A DNA stretch of 64,000 bases, from positions 1 through 64,000 of the IMG/VR virus record IMGVR_UViG_3300020118_000164. One strand, written 5' to 3'. The stretch is from a virus. This document shows, one piece after another, positions 23,548 through 31,028 of the stretch. The position numbers and the translations under genes are program-made. The notes under the pieces were generated by a model that did no database searches, had not been told where the DNA came from, and saw only the letters and a list, made by a program, of their open reading frames with translations. Each line of letters begins with the position of its first letter. The first letter of the stretch is position 1.

Positions 23548-24495
23548 ATGGCTGAGCAGAGCAGCATTTCATGGACTGACGCAACATTTAATCCGTGGTG
23601 GGGCTGCTGGCCGGTCTCGCCCGGCTGCGCTCTCTGCTACGCCGATCGCGAGGCGTCGAGACATGGCTACTCCGATCTCTGGCAGAAAGCGGGACCGCGG
23701 AGGGCGTTCGGCGAAGCGCACTGGAATGAGCCGCGTCGCTGGGCGCGCAACCTCCCGCGCAAGCTCGGCCGCCGGCCGCGCGTGTTCTGTGCCTCCATGG
23801 CGGACGTCGGAGAGGATCATCCGGTAGCTGAGGCGGAGCGCCCGAAGCTCTGGCGGCTCGTTGAGCAGACGCCTGAGTTGGACTGGCTGCTCCTGACGAA
23901 GCGGACGGCGACCGCGCGAAAGTGGCTGCCGGCGCACTGGCTGTCCGGCGGCTGGCCGCCTCACGCCTGGTTCGGTTTCAGCGCCGAGGATCAGCCTCGG
24001 TATGACGAGCGCGCTAGCGCGGCCCTGAGCCTGGGCGCGCCCGTCACCTTCTGCTCGTATGAGCCGGCGCTTGGGCCGGTCGACTTCCGGTTTCCGGCCG
24101 TGCTCAGACGCACGCGCCCCGAAGGCTGGGAGGGAATGGGCGAGGCGAGGCGCGAGGAGGCCATCGCGACAGCGGCCCGCGCCGAGTACATCGCTCGCAG
24201 CGAGTCACTTTCTTGGGTGATCGGCGGGGGAGAGAGCGCGCGGCCGGCTGCGCGCGCGCGACCAATGCACCCGGACTGGATTCGGAGCGCTCGAGATCAG
24301 TGCATTGCGGCCGGCGTCGCCTTCCATTTCAAGCAATGGGGTGAGTACGTGTGGCGCGCCACTCGTGGCGATTCCACGGGCCGACCAAAGCACTATTTTG
24401 ATGACGGCGTGTGGGTGGAGCTGGTCGGCAAGAAGGAGGCCGGCCGCGAGCTCGACGGCCGCACCTGGGATGAGTTCCCGGAGCCGCGCGGATGA
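23548..24495 (+). CDS. DUF5131 (Gp37/Gp68) family protein
   Basis: Encodes 315 residues. SISWTDATFNPWWGC and SPGCALCYA at the N-terminus, VFCASMADV, LDWLLLTKRT and the final FHFKQWGEY are signatures of DUF5131, annotated phage Gp37/Gp68. The CxxxxxxCxxCYA cluster recalls radical SAM proteins; the family's reaction is unproven. GAAAGGT precedes the ATG. An upstream in-frame TTG at 23515 is an unlikely alternative. Confidence 0.85.
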   Translation: MAEQSSISWTDATFNPWWGCWPVSPGCALCYADREASRHGYSDLWQKAGPRRAFGEAHWNEPRRWARNLPRKLGRRPRVFCASMADVGEDHPVAEAERPKLWRLVEQTPELDWLLLTKRTATARKWLPAHWLSGGWPPHAWFGFSAEDQPRYDERASAALSLGAPVTFCSYEPALGPVDFRFPAVLRRTRPEGWEGMGEARREEAIATAARAEYIARSESLSWVIGGGESARPAARARPMHPDWIRSARDQCIAAGVAFHFKQWGEYVWRATRGDSTGRPKHYFDDGVWVELVGKKEAGRELDGRTWDEFPEPRG

Positions 24496-24881
24496 TCCGC
24501 CGCGCGCCCCTGCGCCGGCGCCGTCCGGCATCGGCGCTATCGCCCCGCGCGCTCGCGGTCCTGGAGAAGCGCAGGGCTGAGCGACTGGCGAGGGCGAAGG
24601 CGCGCCACGCCGCGCAGTTCGGACCGCAATCCGAGCTGTGCCGGCGCGGCCCGTGCCAGGGCTGCGGCAAGCACGTCCGCTGCATCCCTCACCACTGGCC
24701 CCATAGAAAGCACGGCGGCCTGGACAAGGACACGTGCGCCCTCTGCCCGTTCGATTGTCACCTCGCGGCGCACGAGGACCGCGAGGCATTTGAGGCGCGC
24801 GTCGGGCGGACGGTCTCCTCCATGGTGGAGGAGATGAGGGAGCGGCTGGCGGCCCGCACAGGAGGCTCCGTTGACGGATAA
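24492..24881 (+). CDS. HNH-like zinc protein
   Basis: Encodes 129 residues. After a basic N-terminus, CRRGPCQGCGKHVRC, then PHHWPHRKHGGLDKDT and LCPFDCHLAAHED reproduce the HH...LC..CH...H pattern of small HNH or NinG-like nucleases. Whether it cuts DNA is not shown. ATGA overlap at the start. Confidence 0.6.
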   Translation: MIRRAPLRRRRPASALSPRALAVLEKRRAERLARAKARHAAQFGPQSELCRRGPCQGCGKHVRCIPHHWPHRKHGGLDKDTCALCPFDCHLAAHEDREAFEARVGRTVSSMVEEMRERLAARTGGSVDG

Positions 24882-25188
24882 GGAACTACTCATCTTCGTT
24901 GCTGAGTTCCGTGCCGGCTTGCTTGGCGGAGCTTCAGCGCGCGGTATGTGCGCCGTGGTCTGCTGGCCCCTGGTCAGCCTACTGGCCGCGGTGGGGGTCG
25001 AGGCGGAGCTGGAGGATCTCGATTGGTCTGATGCGCCCCGAGGGCTATTGAACCATGTCATCATTCGGCTGGCAGACGGCCGAGTCCTTGACCCGACCGC
25101 CGATCAATTCGGCCTCGCTTCCGTCTACCTTGGCCCGATGCCGGAGATCTACAGTGACCATGCGCGCCGGTTGCGATCGGTGGATTGA
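24871..25188 (+). CDS. Hypothetical protein, TTG start
   Basis: Encodes 105 residues. TTG at 24871 follows AGGAGG at ideal spacing and overlaps the previous stop by 11 nt. VLDPTADQFGLASVYLGPMP resembles the end of small papain-like or transglutaminase-like phage proteins, where an Asp-Pro-Thr segment follows an active His (NHVIIRL). Low certainty. Confidence 0.55.
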   Translation: MTDKELLIFVAEFRAGLLGGASARGMCAVVCWPLVSLLAAVGVEAELEDLDWSDAPRGLLNHVIIRLADGRVLDPTADQFGLASVYLGPMPEIYSDHARRLRSVD

Positions 25189-25496
25189 TGGCTGAGCGAG
25201 CCCGCACCCTCTGGCTCTACGACCTCCCCGGCCTGACGGGACAGATCATCGGCGAGGAGGCGCGTGCACTGCATCTGATCGTCCATGTCAAGGAGTTGGA
25301 CGTGACGCTCGCCCAGAAACTCGGGGAGATCCCCGAGGCGCAATGGTTGGCCCTCCGTGCCGCATGCGCGGCCCGCTGCGGCATCCCGGACTATGAGGTA
25401 TGGGCTGAGCAACGCATCCTCGCCTCGCCCGGCTATCAGAAGTGGCGCGAGGATCTCACGCGCTACCAGGAACGCTACGTGCCGAGTGTCAAATGA
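25188..25496 (+). CDS. Hypothetical protein
   Basis: Encodes 102 residues, TGATG overlap. LWLYDLPGLTGQIIGEEA and LGEIPEAQWLALRAACAARC suggest a small alpha/beta fold. Function unknown. Confidence 0.65.
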   Translation: MAERARTLWLYDLPGLTGQIIGEEARALHLIVHVKELDVTLAQKLGEIPEAQWLALRAACAARCGIPDYEVWAEQRILASPGYQKWREDLTRYQERYVPSVK

Positions 25497-25524
25497 GGCT
25501 AAGGAGGCTGCGGAGGTAACCTAC

Positions 25525-25707
25525 ATGAGCACCGGCGATCTGACTGGTGGAAGACGCCTGACGGAGGATGAGCTGGCCGAGGCAATTGAGGAACTCCGGC
25601 GCCCCGATCTGCCTTCGTTTCTCGCCCGCATGCGCGAGCCTAAGGCTGGTAAGCGCGTGCTACGGCATCGGACGCTCTCGGAATTGGATGGCGAGCGGGG
25701 AGACTAA
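25525..25707 (+). CDS. Small helical protein
   Basis: Encodes 60 residues with CGGAGGTAACC before the ATG. Charged helix (LTEDELAEAIEELRRPDLPS). The TAATG overlap links it to the next gene. Confidence 0.6.
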   Translation: MSTGDLTGGRRLTEDELAEAIEELRRPDLPSFLARMREPKAGKRVLRHRTLSELDGERGD

Positions 25708-26375
25708 TGCGGCCCTCGTGCTGCGAACACCCCATGCGCAACAAGGGACCGGCGCGCCCCGGCTCGCCGATTCGATGGCTCTGCCTTTTCTGTGGGAAAT
25801 ATGGCCCCGCATTGGGGGAACCAAAAACCCGCCTGCGCCTCTGCGCCCACGAGGACGGCGGCTGGCTCCTGTACGAGGGCCGGAGGGGCATGCCGGTCAC
25901 CGTGGACAAGCGCAACCGCAGGCGCGTCTTCCTGGGCACGAGGCATCCGTATGCCAACTCCGGCGGCTGGCAGTACCTCGCCCGCTTCCTGGTCATGGAT
26001 GCCCTACGGCGCCGTCTTGGCTCACGCGAGCAGGTCCACCACGGAGACGGCAACCGGTTGCATGACCAGCTCCGAAACTGCGAAGCGCTGATCCCGGAGC
26101 TACACGGCCGCTACGGTGCCGCGGCCTCCTCCCTCGGCGGCTTCCGGAATGATCTCGGGCGGTTCGTCGAGTGGGATGGGGAGGCGGACCTGGTAAAGCT
26201 CGCACCGTTCGCCATTGCCAGGTACGGCCCCGTCGTAGGCAATGCCGCGCTCCGGCTCCTGGAGGGCATGGGCGACTCGCTGTGGGGCGATCGAGCTGAG
26301 GCGCTACCCATCTTCATCCCGTCGTCGGTCGGCCTGCCTGAGTCCCTGGGCATTGCGGCGCAGGTCATTCCGTGA
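25707..26375 (+). CDS. HNH endonuclease-like protein with zinc ribbon
   Basis: Encodes 222 residues. An N-terminal CLFCGKYG zinc element is followed by GGWQYLARFLVMDALRRRLG and EQVHHGDGNRLHDQLRNCEA, the VHH..GN..N...N core of phage HNH proteins, though some Asn are replaced. Probably a DNA nicking or cutting enzyme or a relic. Confidence 0.75.
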   Translation: MRPSCCEHPMRNKGPARPGSPIRWLCLFCGKYGPALGEPKTRLRLCAHEDGGWLLYEGRRGMPVTVDKRNRRRVFLGTRHPYANSGGWQYLARFLVMDALRRRLGSREQVHHGDGNRLHDQLRNCEALIPELHGRYGAAASSLGGFRNDLGRFVEWDGEADLVKLAPFAIARYGPVVGNAALRLLEGMGDSLWGDRAEALPIFIPSSVGLPESLGIAAQVIP

Positions 26376-26875
26376 CTCAGCCATCACTCTTCCGGTCTAG
26401 CGGCGCGCGGTTCTCTTCTTGCCGGACCTACCGATACCATCTCGGCCGGCGATGGGAGACCGGTCCGGCGTGTCTGTGGGTAATGCTGAATCCATCAACT
26501 GCGGATGCGGATTCCAACGATCCGACCGTGGAGAGGTGCGAGCGGCGGGCTCGCGCGTGGGGATTCGGAGCGGTCGAGGTAGTCAACTTGTTCGCCCTGC
26601 GGAGCACCGACCCGTCCGCGCTTAAATCTCATGCCGATCCTGTCGGACCCGAGAACGACGGCATCATCGTAGAGGCCGCCGAACGGTCCGGCGTGATCGT
26701 CTGCGCTTGGGGATCATGGGGAGCCTTTCGGGGACGAAGCGCCGAGATTTGTTTCCTACTCGGCCGGTTCGACTTGCATGCCCTGCGCGTGATCAAGAGT
26801 GGCGAGCCCGCCCATCCCCTGTATCTCCCCTATTCACTGCGCCTGATGCCGTGGCAGAGGCGGTCGGCGCCATGA
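26372..26875 (+). CDS. DUF1643 family protein
   Basis: Encodes 167 residues from GTG (GTGA overlap). WVMLNPSTADADSNDPTVER, VEVVNLFALRSTDPSALKSH and DPVGPENDGII are diagnostic of DUF1643, a small domain common in phages and of unknown reaction. Confidence 0.9.
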   Translation: MTQPSLFRSSGARFSSCRTYRYHLGRRWETGPACLWVMLNPSTADADSNDPTVERCERRARAWGFGAVEVVNLFALRSTDPSALKSHADPVGPENDGIIVEAAERSGVIVCAWGSWGAFRGRSAEICFLLGRFDLHALRVIKSGEPAHPLYLPYSLRLMPWQRRSAP

Positions 26876-27282
26876 GCGGCTACGCTGGCCGTCTCCGCGG
26901 CCCTCTCCGTGACGTGGTACCCGTAGACTCAGGCGCCGAGCAAGGCCCGGTCCCGGAGCACCTGAGACCGCCTCCGCCTGCCCGCCGGCCACCCTCCGAG
27001 CCCTTGACCACCGCCGAGCGAGAGGCCCTCCGCAACCGCCCGTTGCCCAAGGGGCTCGGGCTCGGCTACTTCAAGCGGCCGGGCGCGCTCAGGCGAGCCG
27101 TTCAACCTGCCCAAGATCTGAAGATCCCGCGGCCCCGCAAGCAACCCTCTGCGGTCTCTCGTGCGCCGGTCATTGACCGCCCGTCCTGCCCCACAGGATG
27201 CGGAGGCAAGGTGAAGACGCGGGGCATGCGCGGCGTGCATCGGCGGTGGCACTGCGAATGCGGGCGCAACTGGACGGTTTGA
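26872..27282 (+). CDS. Proline-rich protein with C-terminal zinc motif
   Basis: Encodes 136 residues. The middle is Pro/Arg-rich and probably disordered; the end has CPTGCGGKVKTRGM and CECGRNWTV, a zinc ribbon. Its TGA stop overlaps the next -35 element. Confidence 0.65.
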   Translation: MSGYAGRLRGPLRDVVPVDSGAEQGPVPEHLRPPPPARRPPSEPLTTAEREALRNRPLPKGLGLGYFKRPGALRRAVQPAQDLKIPRPRKQPSAVSRAPVIDRPSCPTGCGGKVKTRGMRGVHRRWHCECGRNWTV

Positions 27283-27310
27283 GGGGGGAATTGCCTCCAT
27301 GCTATGATCC
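27279..27310 (+). promoter_or_regulatory. Promoter-operator, family 1 degenerate copy 8
   Basis: TTGAGG (27279-27284), 18 nt, TATGAT (27303-27308). The palindrome is reduced to CCTCCATGCTATGATCC (27294-27310) with intact CCAT-GCT-ATG core. The next ATG is 8 nt after the -10, again leaderless-like. Confidence 0.6.
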
Positions 27311-27316
27311 CCTCTC

Positions 27317-27655
27317 ATGGTGACCGCTACCCCTTCCCCCAATCCCACCAAGAAGCCCAAGAAGCGTGTACCCGAAGGCGCCTCGATTAGCGCCGTCTAC
27401 CGCTCTCGCCCCACGAATAAGAAACTCCTCACCTTGCGCCGCCGGTATGGGCTTGGCGCGGCGTCTGTTCTGCGGATTCTCCTTGATCTCTTCGGCGAAG
27501 ATCCCGGGTTCCACCAAGCCCTGGCAGAGGAGAAGGCGGCGAGCAAGGATGCGGAATGGAAGCCGAATAGCCGGCGCAGGCGGCGGGCGAATGCGGGTAA
27601 CGGGGCCGTCGTGGTGACCGACCCCGTCTCGAAATCCTCTCCCGGCCAAAACTAG
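27317..27655 (+). CDS. Basic hypothetical protein
   Basis: Encodes 112 residues. Lys/Arg-rich ends flank a helical centre (RRRYGLGAASVLRILLDLFG), so it may bind nucleic acid. No Shine-Dalgarno. It is the last gene of the rightward arm and faces the leftward block. Confidence 0.6.
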   Translation: MVTATPSPNPTKKPKKRVPEGASISAVYRSRPTNKKLLTLRRRYGLGAASVLRILLDLFGEDPGFHQALAEEKAASKDAEWKPNSRRRRRANAGNGAVVVTDPVSKSSPGQN

Positions 27656-27690
27656 CCCGGCCGGTCAGTGCGCCTGCGGCGGGCCGTCGC

Positions 27691-27975
27691 TCAGGATGCG
27701 GCGGCAGGAAGAGCCGCCGTCGGGATGACAGCTCCCGCAACGCCGAGCGGATTCTCTCCTTCTCCCGCCTCTAGCGTCATCGCTGGCAGGAGAGCGCTAC
27801 CCTCCGCTAGGCGCCCCGTCAGGCGGGCGTGTTCCAACGTCACGGCGAGCACGCGCGTCGCGGCGGCTAGAAGTCTTGCCTCGGCGTGCGCCGTCATCGC
27901 ATCGGTTTCCTTCTCCACTAGGCGTCGATGCGCCTTGTGGATCGTGTCCAACAGATCGGTCGAGCTGTTCCACAT
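27691..27975 (-). CDS. Helical protein
   Basis: Encodes 94 residues with GGGAGGACTGACCC before the ATG, a good ribosome site. Nearly all helical (LLDTIHKAHRRLVEKETDAM). It overlaps the end of the next upstream gene by 179 nt in another frame, which is unusual here. Confidence 0.6.
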   Translation of the reverse strand: MWNSSTDLLDTIHKAHRRLVEKETDAMTAHAEARLLAAATRVLAVTLEHARLTGRLAEGSALLPAMTLEAGEGENPLGVAGAVIPTAALPAAAS

Positions 27976-28576
27976 GGGTCAGTCCTCCCTTGGCTTTCGC
28001 CTTGAGTGTCCTCTTGAAGGCCCACAGCGCCACGGCACAATCCGCGGCTTCTGGTGTCAGGCCCTTCCTGTGTACGAGTTGCCAGTGATACCGCTGGCAA
28101 CGATCGGAGCAAAATCGCTGGCGGCGGTGAAAAGCGATGAACGCCTCGCCGCAGGGACAAATGCGATCCTCGGTCCACCTCTCGATCTTTCGGCGCCACC
28201 GCGCGGCTGCCACGACTTTGTTGTCAACACCGTAACGTGCCGCCAGTACAATGTCCGGAACGCTGCCGAGATCCTTCATTTCATCCCAGGCATAGCGCGA
28301 TCCAGGCAGTCCGCGCTTCCGCCGCACTCTCGACACCTGAGCTTCTGTCAGACCGTGCTTTGTGGCGATCTCCCGGTCCGTGGCGCCCGTTCCTAACTCG
28401 CGTGAGAACATCTCTGGATTGCATCTCTCTCGCTGCGGACGAAGGGCGGCGATGCCGCGCCGCTTGCGCTGATAATAGACCGCCTGGGAAGTGCAGCCGA
28501 GGCGCCGAGCGAGGACTCTATCCTCGATGCGCCCGAGCGGTTGCGCGTCCCAATCGATTCGAGCCATGCGACCCAT
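27797..28576 (-). CDS. Multi-HTH DNA-binding protein with zinc finger
   Basis: Encodes 259 residues. Three successive helix-turn-helix-like units are visible: LARRLGCTSQAVYYQRKRRG, TDREIATKHGLTEAQVSRVR and DIVLAARYGVDNKVVAAARW. Then comes CPCGEAFIAFHRRQRFCSDR with CQRYH, a zinc finger. It should bind DNA as a phage regulator or site-specific factor. The last 55 residues overlap the 27691 gene and may be out of the true frame, so the C-terminus is uncertain. Confidence 0.65.
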   Translation of the reverse strand: MGRMARIDWDAQPLGRIEDRVLARRLGCTSQAVYYQRKRRGIAALRPQRERCNPEMFSRELGTGATDREIATKHGLTEAQVSRVRRKRGLPGSRYAWDEMKDLGSVPDIVLAARYGVDNKVVAAARWRRKIERWTEDRICPCGEAFIAFHRRQRFCSDRCQRYHWQLVHRKGLTPEAADCAVALWAFKRTLKAKAKGGLTHVEQLDRSVGHDPQGASTPSGEGNRCDDGARRGKTSSRRDARARRDVGTRPPDGAPSGG

Positions 28577-28605
28577 GCCTAGATCTCCAGTCCCCGTGCG
28601 CGGCG

Positions 28606-28887
28606 TTATAGAACGCGGGACGCTTCCTCTATCCGGCGCCTGTAATCAAGGTCGCCGTTGCGCTTGGGGGCGAGCGTGTATTTGTCGGCCGGGAACGCTC
28701 GTGTCCTATCTAGTAAGCCCGCAGCGTGCAGCCTCGCGGTATGGGCGCGAACCGTCCGCAGCGACACCTCGGCGTGCTCGCGCGCCAGTTCGGCGGCCTC
28801 CCTGTTAGTCATCCATCGACCTGGGTTGGTCGTGAACGCGCGCCAGACAGCTATTTCGTGAGGCGAAACCAGATCCTCGTCTCTCAT
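28606..28887 (-). CDS. Winged-helix transcriptional regulator
   Basis: Encodes 93 residues. SPHEIAVWRAFTTNPGRWMT, then NREAAELAREHAEVSLRTVR and AHTARLHAAGLLDR form a winged helix-turn-helix, with TRAFPADKYTLAPK as the wing. GGAAAGGAG lies upstream. It sits directly behind a strong promoter containing its own near-palindrome, so autoregulation is likely. It is a candidate binder of one of the operator families. Confidence 0.75.
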   Translation of the reverse strand: MRDEDLVSPHEIAVWRAFTTNPGRWMTNREAAELAREHAEVSLRTVRAHTARLHAAGLLDRTRAFPADKYTLAPKRNGDLDYRRRIEEASRVL

Positions 28888-28912
28888 ATGCAGCGCCACT
28901 CCTTTCCGGGCC

Positions 28913-28941
28913 ATAGTATGCCGGCCTACGGGTAAGGTCAA
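28913..28941 (-). promoter_or_regulatory. Promoter of the winged-helix regulator
   Basis: Read leftward, TTGACC (28941-28936), 17 nt, TACTAT (28918-28913). The spacer holds TAGGCCGGCATA, a 10-of-12 palindrome abutting the -10. It does not match operator family 1 or 2 and may bind the downstream regulator itself. Confidence 0.75.
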
Positions 28942-28966
28942 GCCTTTTCGCGGCACCATCGCGGAA

Positions 28967-29389
28967 CTAGGTCTCCCGCCGTCCCGCGATCACCGCGAGC
29001 ACAGAGCCCCGGCGAGCCAAGAGTGTCCGAGCCTCCTCTGTGGGGAGCTTGCGCCGTGCGCACGCCTTGACGTGGGCGAGGATCTCTTCCGGTGTGACGC
29101 CGTGATTGAGGTATGCCGCGACGGCTACGGCGAACCCTTCCGGGCTGCGGTTGCCGCGCGAATCGTTGCAGCGCTTGTCGGCCGTCACCAAGTTGCGCGC
29201 GTCGTTCGTGCCGCCCTTAGACTTCGGCTTGAGGTGGTCGAGCGAGAGTCGGGCGCCGTCTTCGACTGAGGCTCCGCACCAGACGCAGGCGAAGCCATCA
29301 CGAGAGTAGATGCTCAGTCTTTTCAGCGGCCGGCACCAACAGCCTACGGGCTGATGGGCTGTGTGGGCACGCTTGGCGGCGGAGGCCAT
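28967..29389 (-). CDS. HNH endonuclease
   Basis: Encodes 140 residues. CVWCGASVEDGARLSLDHLK, then PKSKGGTNDARNLVTADKRC and N is the classic HNH with its CxxC zinc site. It probably cuts or nicks DNA; small phage HNH proteins act in packaging or as homing enzymes. The C-terminal 50 residues are helical. Confidence 0.9.
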   Translation of the reverse strand: MASAAKRAHTAHQPVGCWCRPLKRLSIYSRDGFACVWCGASVEDGARLSLDHLKPKSKGGTNDARNLVTADKRCNDSRGNRSPEGFAVAVAAYLNHGVTPEEILAHVKACARRKLPTEEARTLLARRGSVLAVIAGRRET

Positions 29390-29391
29390 GG

Positions 29392-29571
29392 CTAGTACTC
29401 GTTCTTCAGGAGCATGACGATGAGCCAGTACGCCCCAGCCTGCTCCGCGAGGTACTGGATTCCCTCGGTGTAGAGGAGGCTCGTGAAGTTGCGGAAGTAG
29501 CGTTCCGTTCCGCTGAACTGCCGGAGCGATGTGGTGAGGTCGGCCGGTGAGGCGCTGCCCTTGGTGTCCAT
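29392..29571 (-). CDS. Truncated DUF6876 protein, leaderless
   Basis: Encodes 59 residues. LRQFSGTERYFRNFTSLLYT and EGIQYLAEQAGAYWLIVMLL match the N-terminal half of DUF6876, whose members are usually well over 100 residues. The stop soon after AYWL suggests truncation. The ATG lies 6 nt after the TACTAT -10 with no ribosome site. Confidence 0.75.
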   Translation of the reverse strand: MDTKGSASPADLTTSLRQFSGTERYFRNFTSLLYTEGIQYLAEQAGAYWLIVMLLKNEY

Positions 29572-29577
29572 GGGGAT

Positions 29578-29606
29578 ATAGTACGCACTGCGGACTAAGA
29601 AGTCAA
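29578..29606 (-). promoter_or_regulatory. Promoter with operator-like spacer (family 2, copy B)
   Basis: Read leftward, TTGACT (29606-29601), 17 nt, TACTAT (29583-29578). It shares TAGTCCGCAGTGCGTAC in the same register as the promoter at 1045-1073. TAGTCCGCA-G-TGCGTACTA is palindromic at eight of nine arm positions. Confidence 0.8.
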
Positions 29607-29626
29607 TGGGTAATTTCTCTTTGGTG

Positions 29627-30025
29627 TCAATGACTTAGGATTTGCCTGGCGGGAGTGAGGTCATCCGCTGCCTTCGGCGCGCGTGGTCGCCAAAGACTCC
29701 AGCCGAGCAAGGAGCCGGCGAGTGCGCTTAAGGTCATGATCGTAATGACCACCTCTGGCACAGGGATGCCGAGCCACCGCGCCAGGAGGGAGGCGAGGAA
29801 AGTTCCATGGCTATGGGCGCCGCTGAGGCGGAGCGAAAGCTCCTGCAAGGGGCATCCGCCGCAGAGGATTTGGCTCAGCACCGTCACGGTGACCATCGCG
29901 ATTTGAAGACGATGAAGCCGACCGCGCGGCCAGAAATAGATCGCCACGCAGAGGGTGACCTGCAAGATCACCCAGGCGAGATGGAAGACGTCCACTGCGC
30001 GGGCGAGGTCGGGGTGTATGCCCAT
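29627..30025 (-). CDS. DUF2784-like membrane protein
   Basis: Encodes 132 residues. Hydrophobic segments (LAWVILQVTLCVAIYFW and others), then CPLQELSLRLSGAHSHGTFL, reproduce the CPL...E..LR and GSF layout of DUF2784, a four-helix inner-membrane family of unknown function. Confidence 0.7.
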   Translation of the reverse strand: MGIHPDLARAVDVFHLAWVILQVTLCVAIYFWPRGRLHRLQIAMVTVTVLSQILCGGCPLQELSLRLSGAHSHGTFLASLLARWLGIPVPEVVITIMTLSALAGSLLGWSLWRPRAPKAADDLTPARQILSH

Positions 30026-30062
30026 GGACAGCAGCCTAGCACCATGCTATGGTAGGCGTCAA
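30025..30062. promoter_or_regulatory. Bidirectional promoter-operator, family 1 copy 9
   Basis: The palindrome GCACCATGCTATGGTAG (30039-30055) serves two promoters. Rightward: TGGACA (30025-30030), 17 nt, TATGGT (30048-30053). Leftward: TTGACG (30062-30057), 18 nt, TAGGCT (30038-30033), with the palindrome inside the spacer. It lies between divergent genes 29627-30025 and 30118-30573. Confidence 0.65.
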
Positions 30063-30117
30063 GGCCCGGCGTTCGCGTAGTGCGGCGCGCGGCGTGATTG
30101 AGGGGAGTATCACCACG

Positions 30118-30573
30118 ATGGCACCGACGACCGCGCCAAAAACCTGTGGGGCGCTCTTTCAACAGTGCATTGACCATCTCCTGCCCATACCGATGACGCC
30201 GCTCCAGTTGTTCGCTGCCGGTATGGTCTACGGACAGGCTGAGAAGGTATATCTTGGGGCGTGCCAAGCATCGATGTTTCGACCATCCGCCGAGCACCGG
30301 GCGTGGCACCTCGAACTGACGCGGTATATATGCGACCTGATGGATCTGCGCCTGGTCACCGCGTTGCGCTTCGAGATCTCCGACGAGATATGGATATGCC
30401 GCCCAGGGGCCGAGCGCATACTCCGTGAATGTCTAGAGCGCGACGAGGTCAACTCGCCGGCCTGGCATACCTTCCGGGGGTTGATGACCGGGGTACCAAT
30501 GGATGAGGTGGACATGGAATTTCACCGACGCAGAGGCTTCGGGCTTCCGTGCGATCGGGTGACGCGAACCTAA
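30118..30573 (+). CDS. Hypothetical protein
   Basis: Encodes 151 residues. AGGGGAG lies 10 nt before the ATG at 30118; an ATG at 30049 in the same frame lies inside the operator and is unlikely. Helical with Cys and Trp residues. Function unknown. Confidence 0.65.
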   Translation: MAPTTAPKTCGALFQQCIDHLLPIPMTPLQLFAAGMVYGQAEKVYLGACQASMFRPSAEHRAWHLELTRYICDLMDLRLVTALRFEISDEIWICRPGAERILRECLERDEVNSPAWHTFRGLMTGVPMDEVDMEFHRRRGFGLPCDRVTRT

Positions 30574-31028
30574 TGACCGATGCACTCGCCCTCCGCACCG
30601 CTGACGCCATAGCGGAGTTGTGCCTAAGCGGCAAGCTCGACAAGCAAGGCCGCCCGCTGATTGAGCACGTCCGCCGAGTCGCCGCGGCGTGCGCTGGCCT
30701 CTCACTAGATCAGCGTCTCGCCGCCCTTTTGCACGAGTGCATAGAAGACGGTGGCCTAGAATCTCGCGGCATCAGCCTCATCTTCGGGCACTCCGTTGGA
30801 CAAATGGTGTGGCTGCTAAGCCGACGCCCCGGCGAACCGTACCTGGAAGCCTACATCCCCGCTATAGCGCGGCTCTTCCCGGCGGCCATCCCAGTCAAGC
30901 TGGCCGACCTCGCCGACAACCTAGACCCCTCCCGCGGCCCGATCCCGGACTCCCTCCGGCGGCGATATGAGAGGGCGCGGGAGATCCTGATATCGTCCGC
31001 TGCGGAGGATGCCCATGCCGGACGATGA
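30573..31028 (+). CDS. HD-domain hydrolase, RelA/SpoT-hydrolase-like
   Basis: Encodes 151 residues. PLIEHVRRVAAACAGL, AALLHECIEDGG and PVKLADLADNLDPSR occupy the H, HDxxED and KxxDxxxN positions of SpoT-type HD hydrolases, which remove pyrophosphate from (p)ppGpp. The second metal ligand appears as HE instead of HD, a conservative but notable change. A phage enzyme of this type could blunt host alarmone signalling. TAATG overlap with the previous gene. Confidence 0.75.
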   Translation: MTDALALRTADAIAELCLSGKLDKQGRPLIEHVRRVAAACAGLSLDQRLAALLHECIEDGGLESRGISLIFGHSVGQMVWLLSRRPGEPYLEAYIPAIARLFPAAIPVKLADLADNLDPSRGPIPDSLRRRYERAREILISSAAEDAHAGR

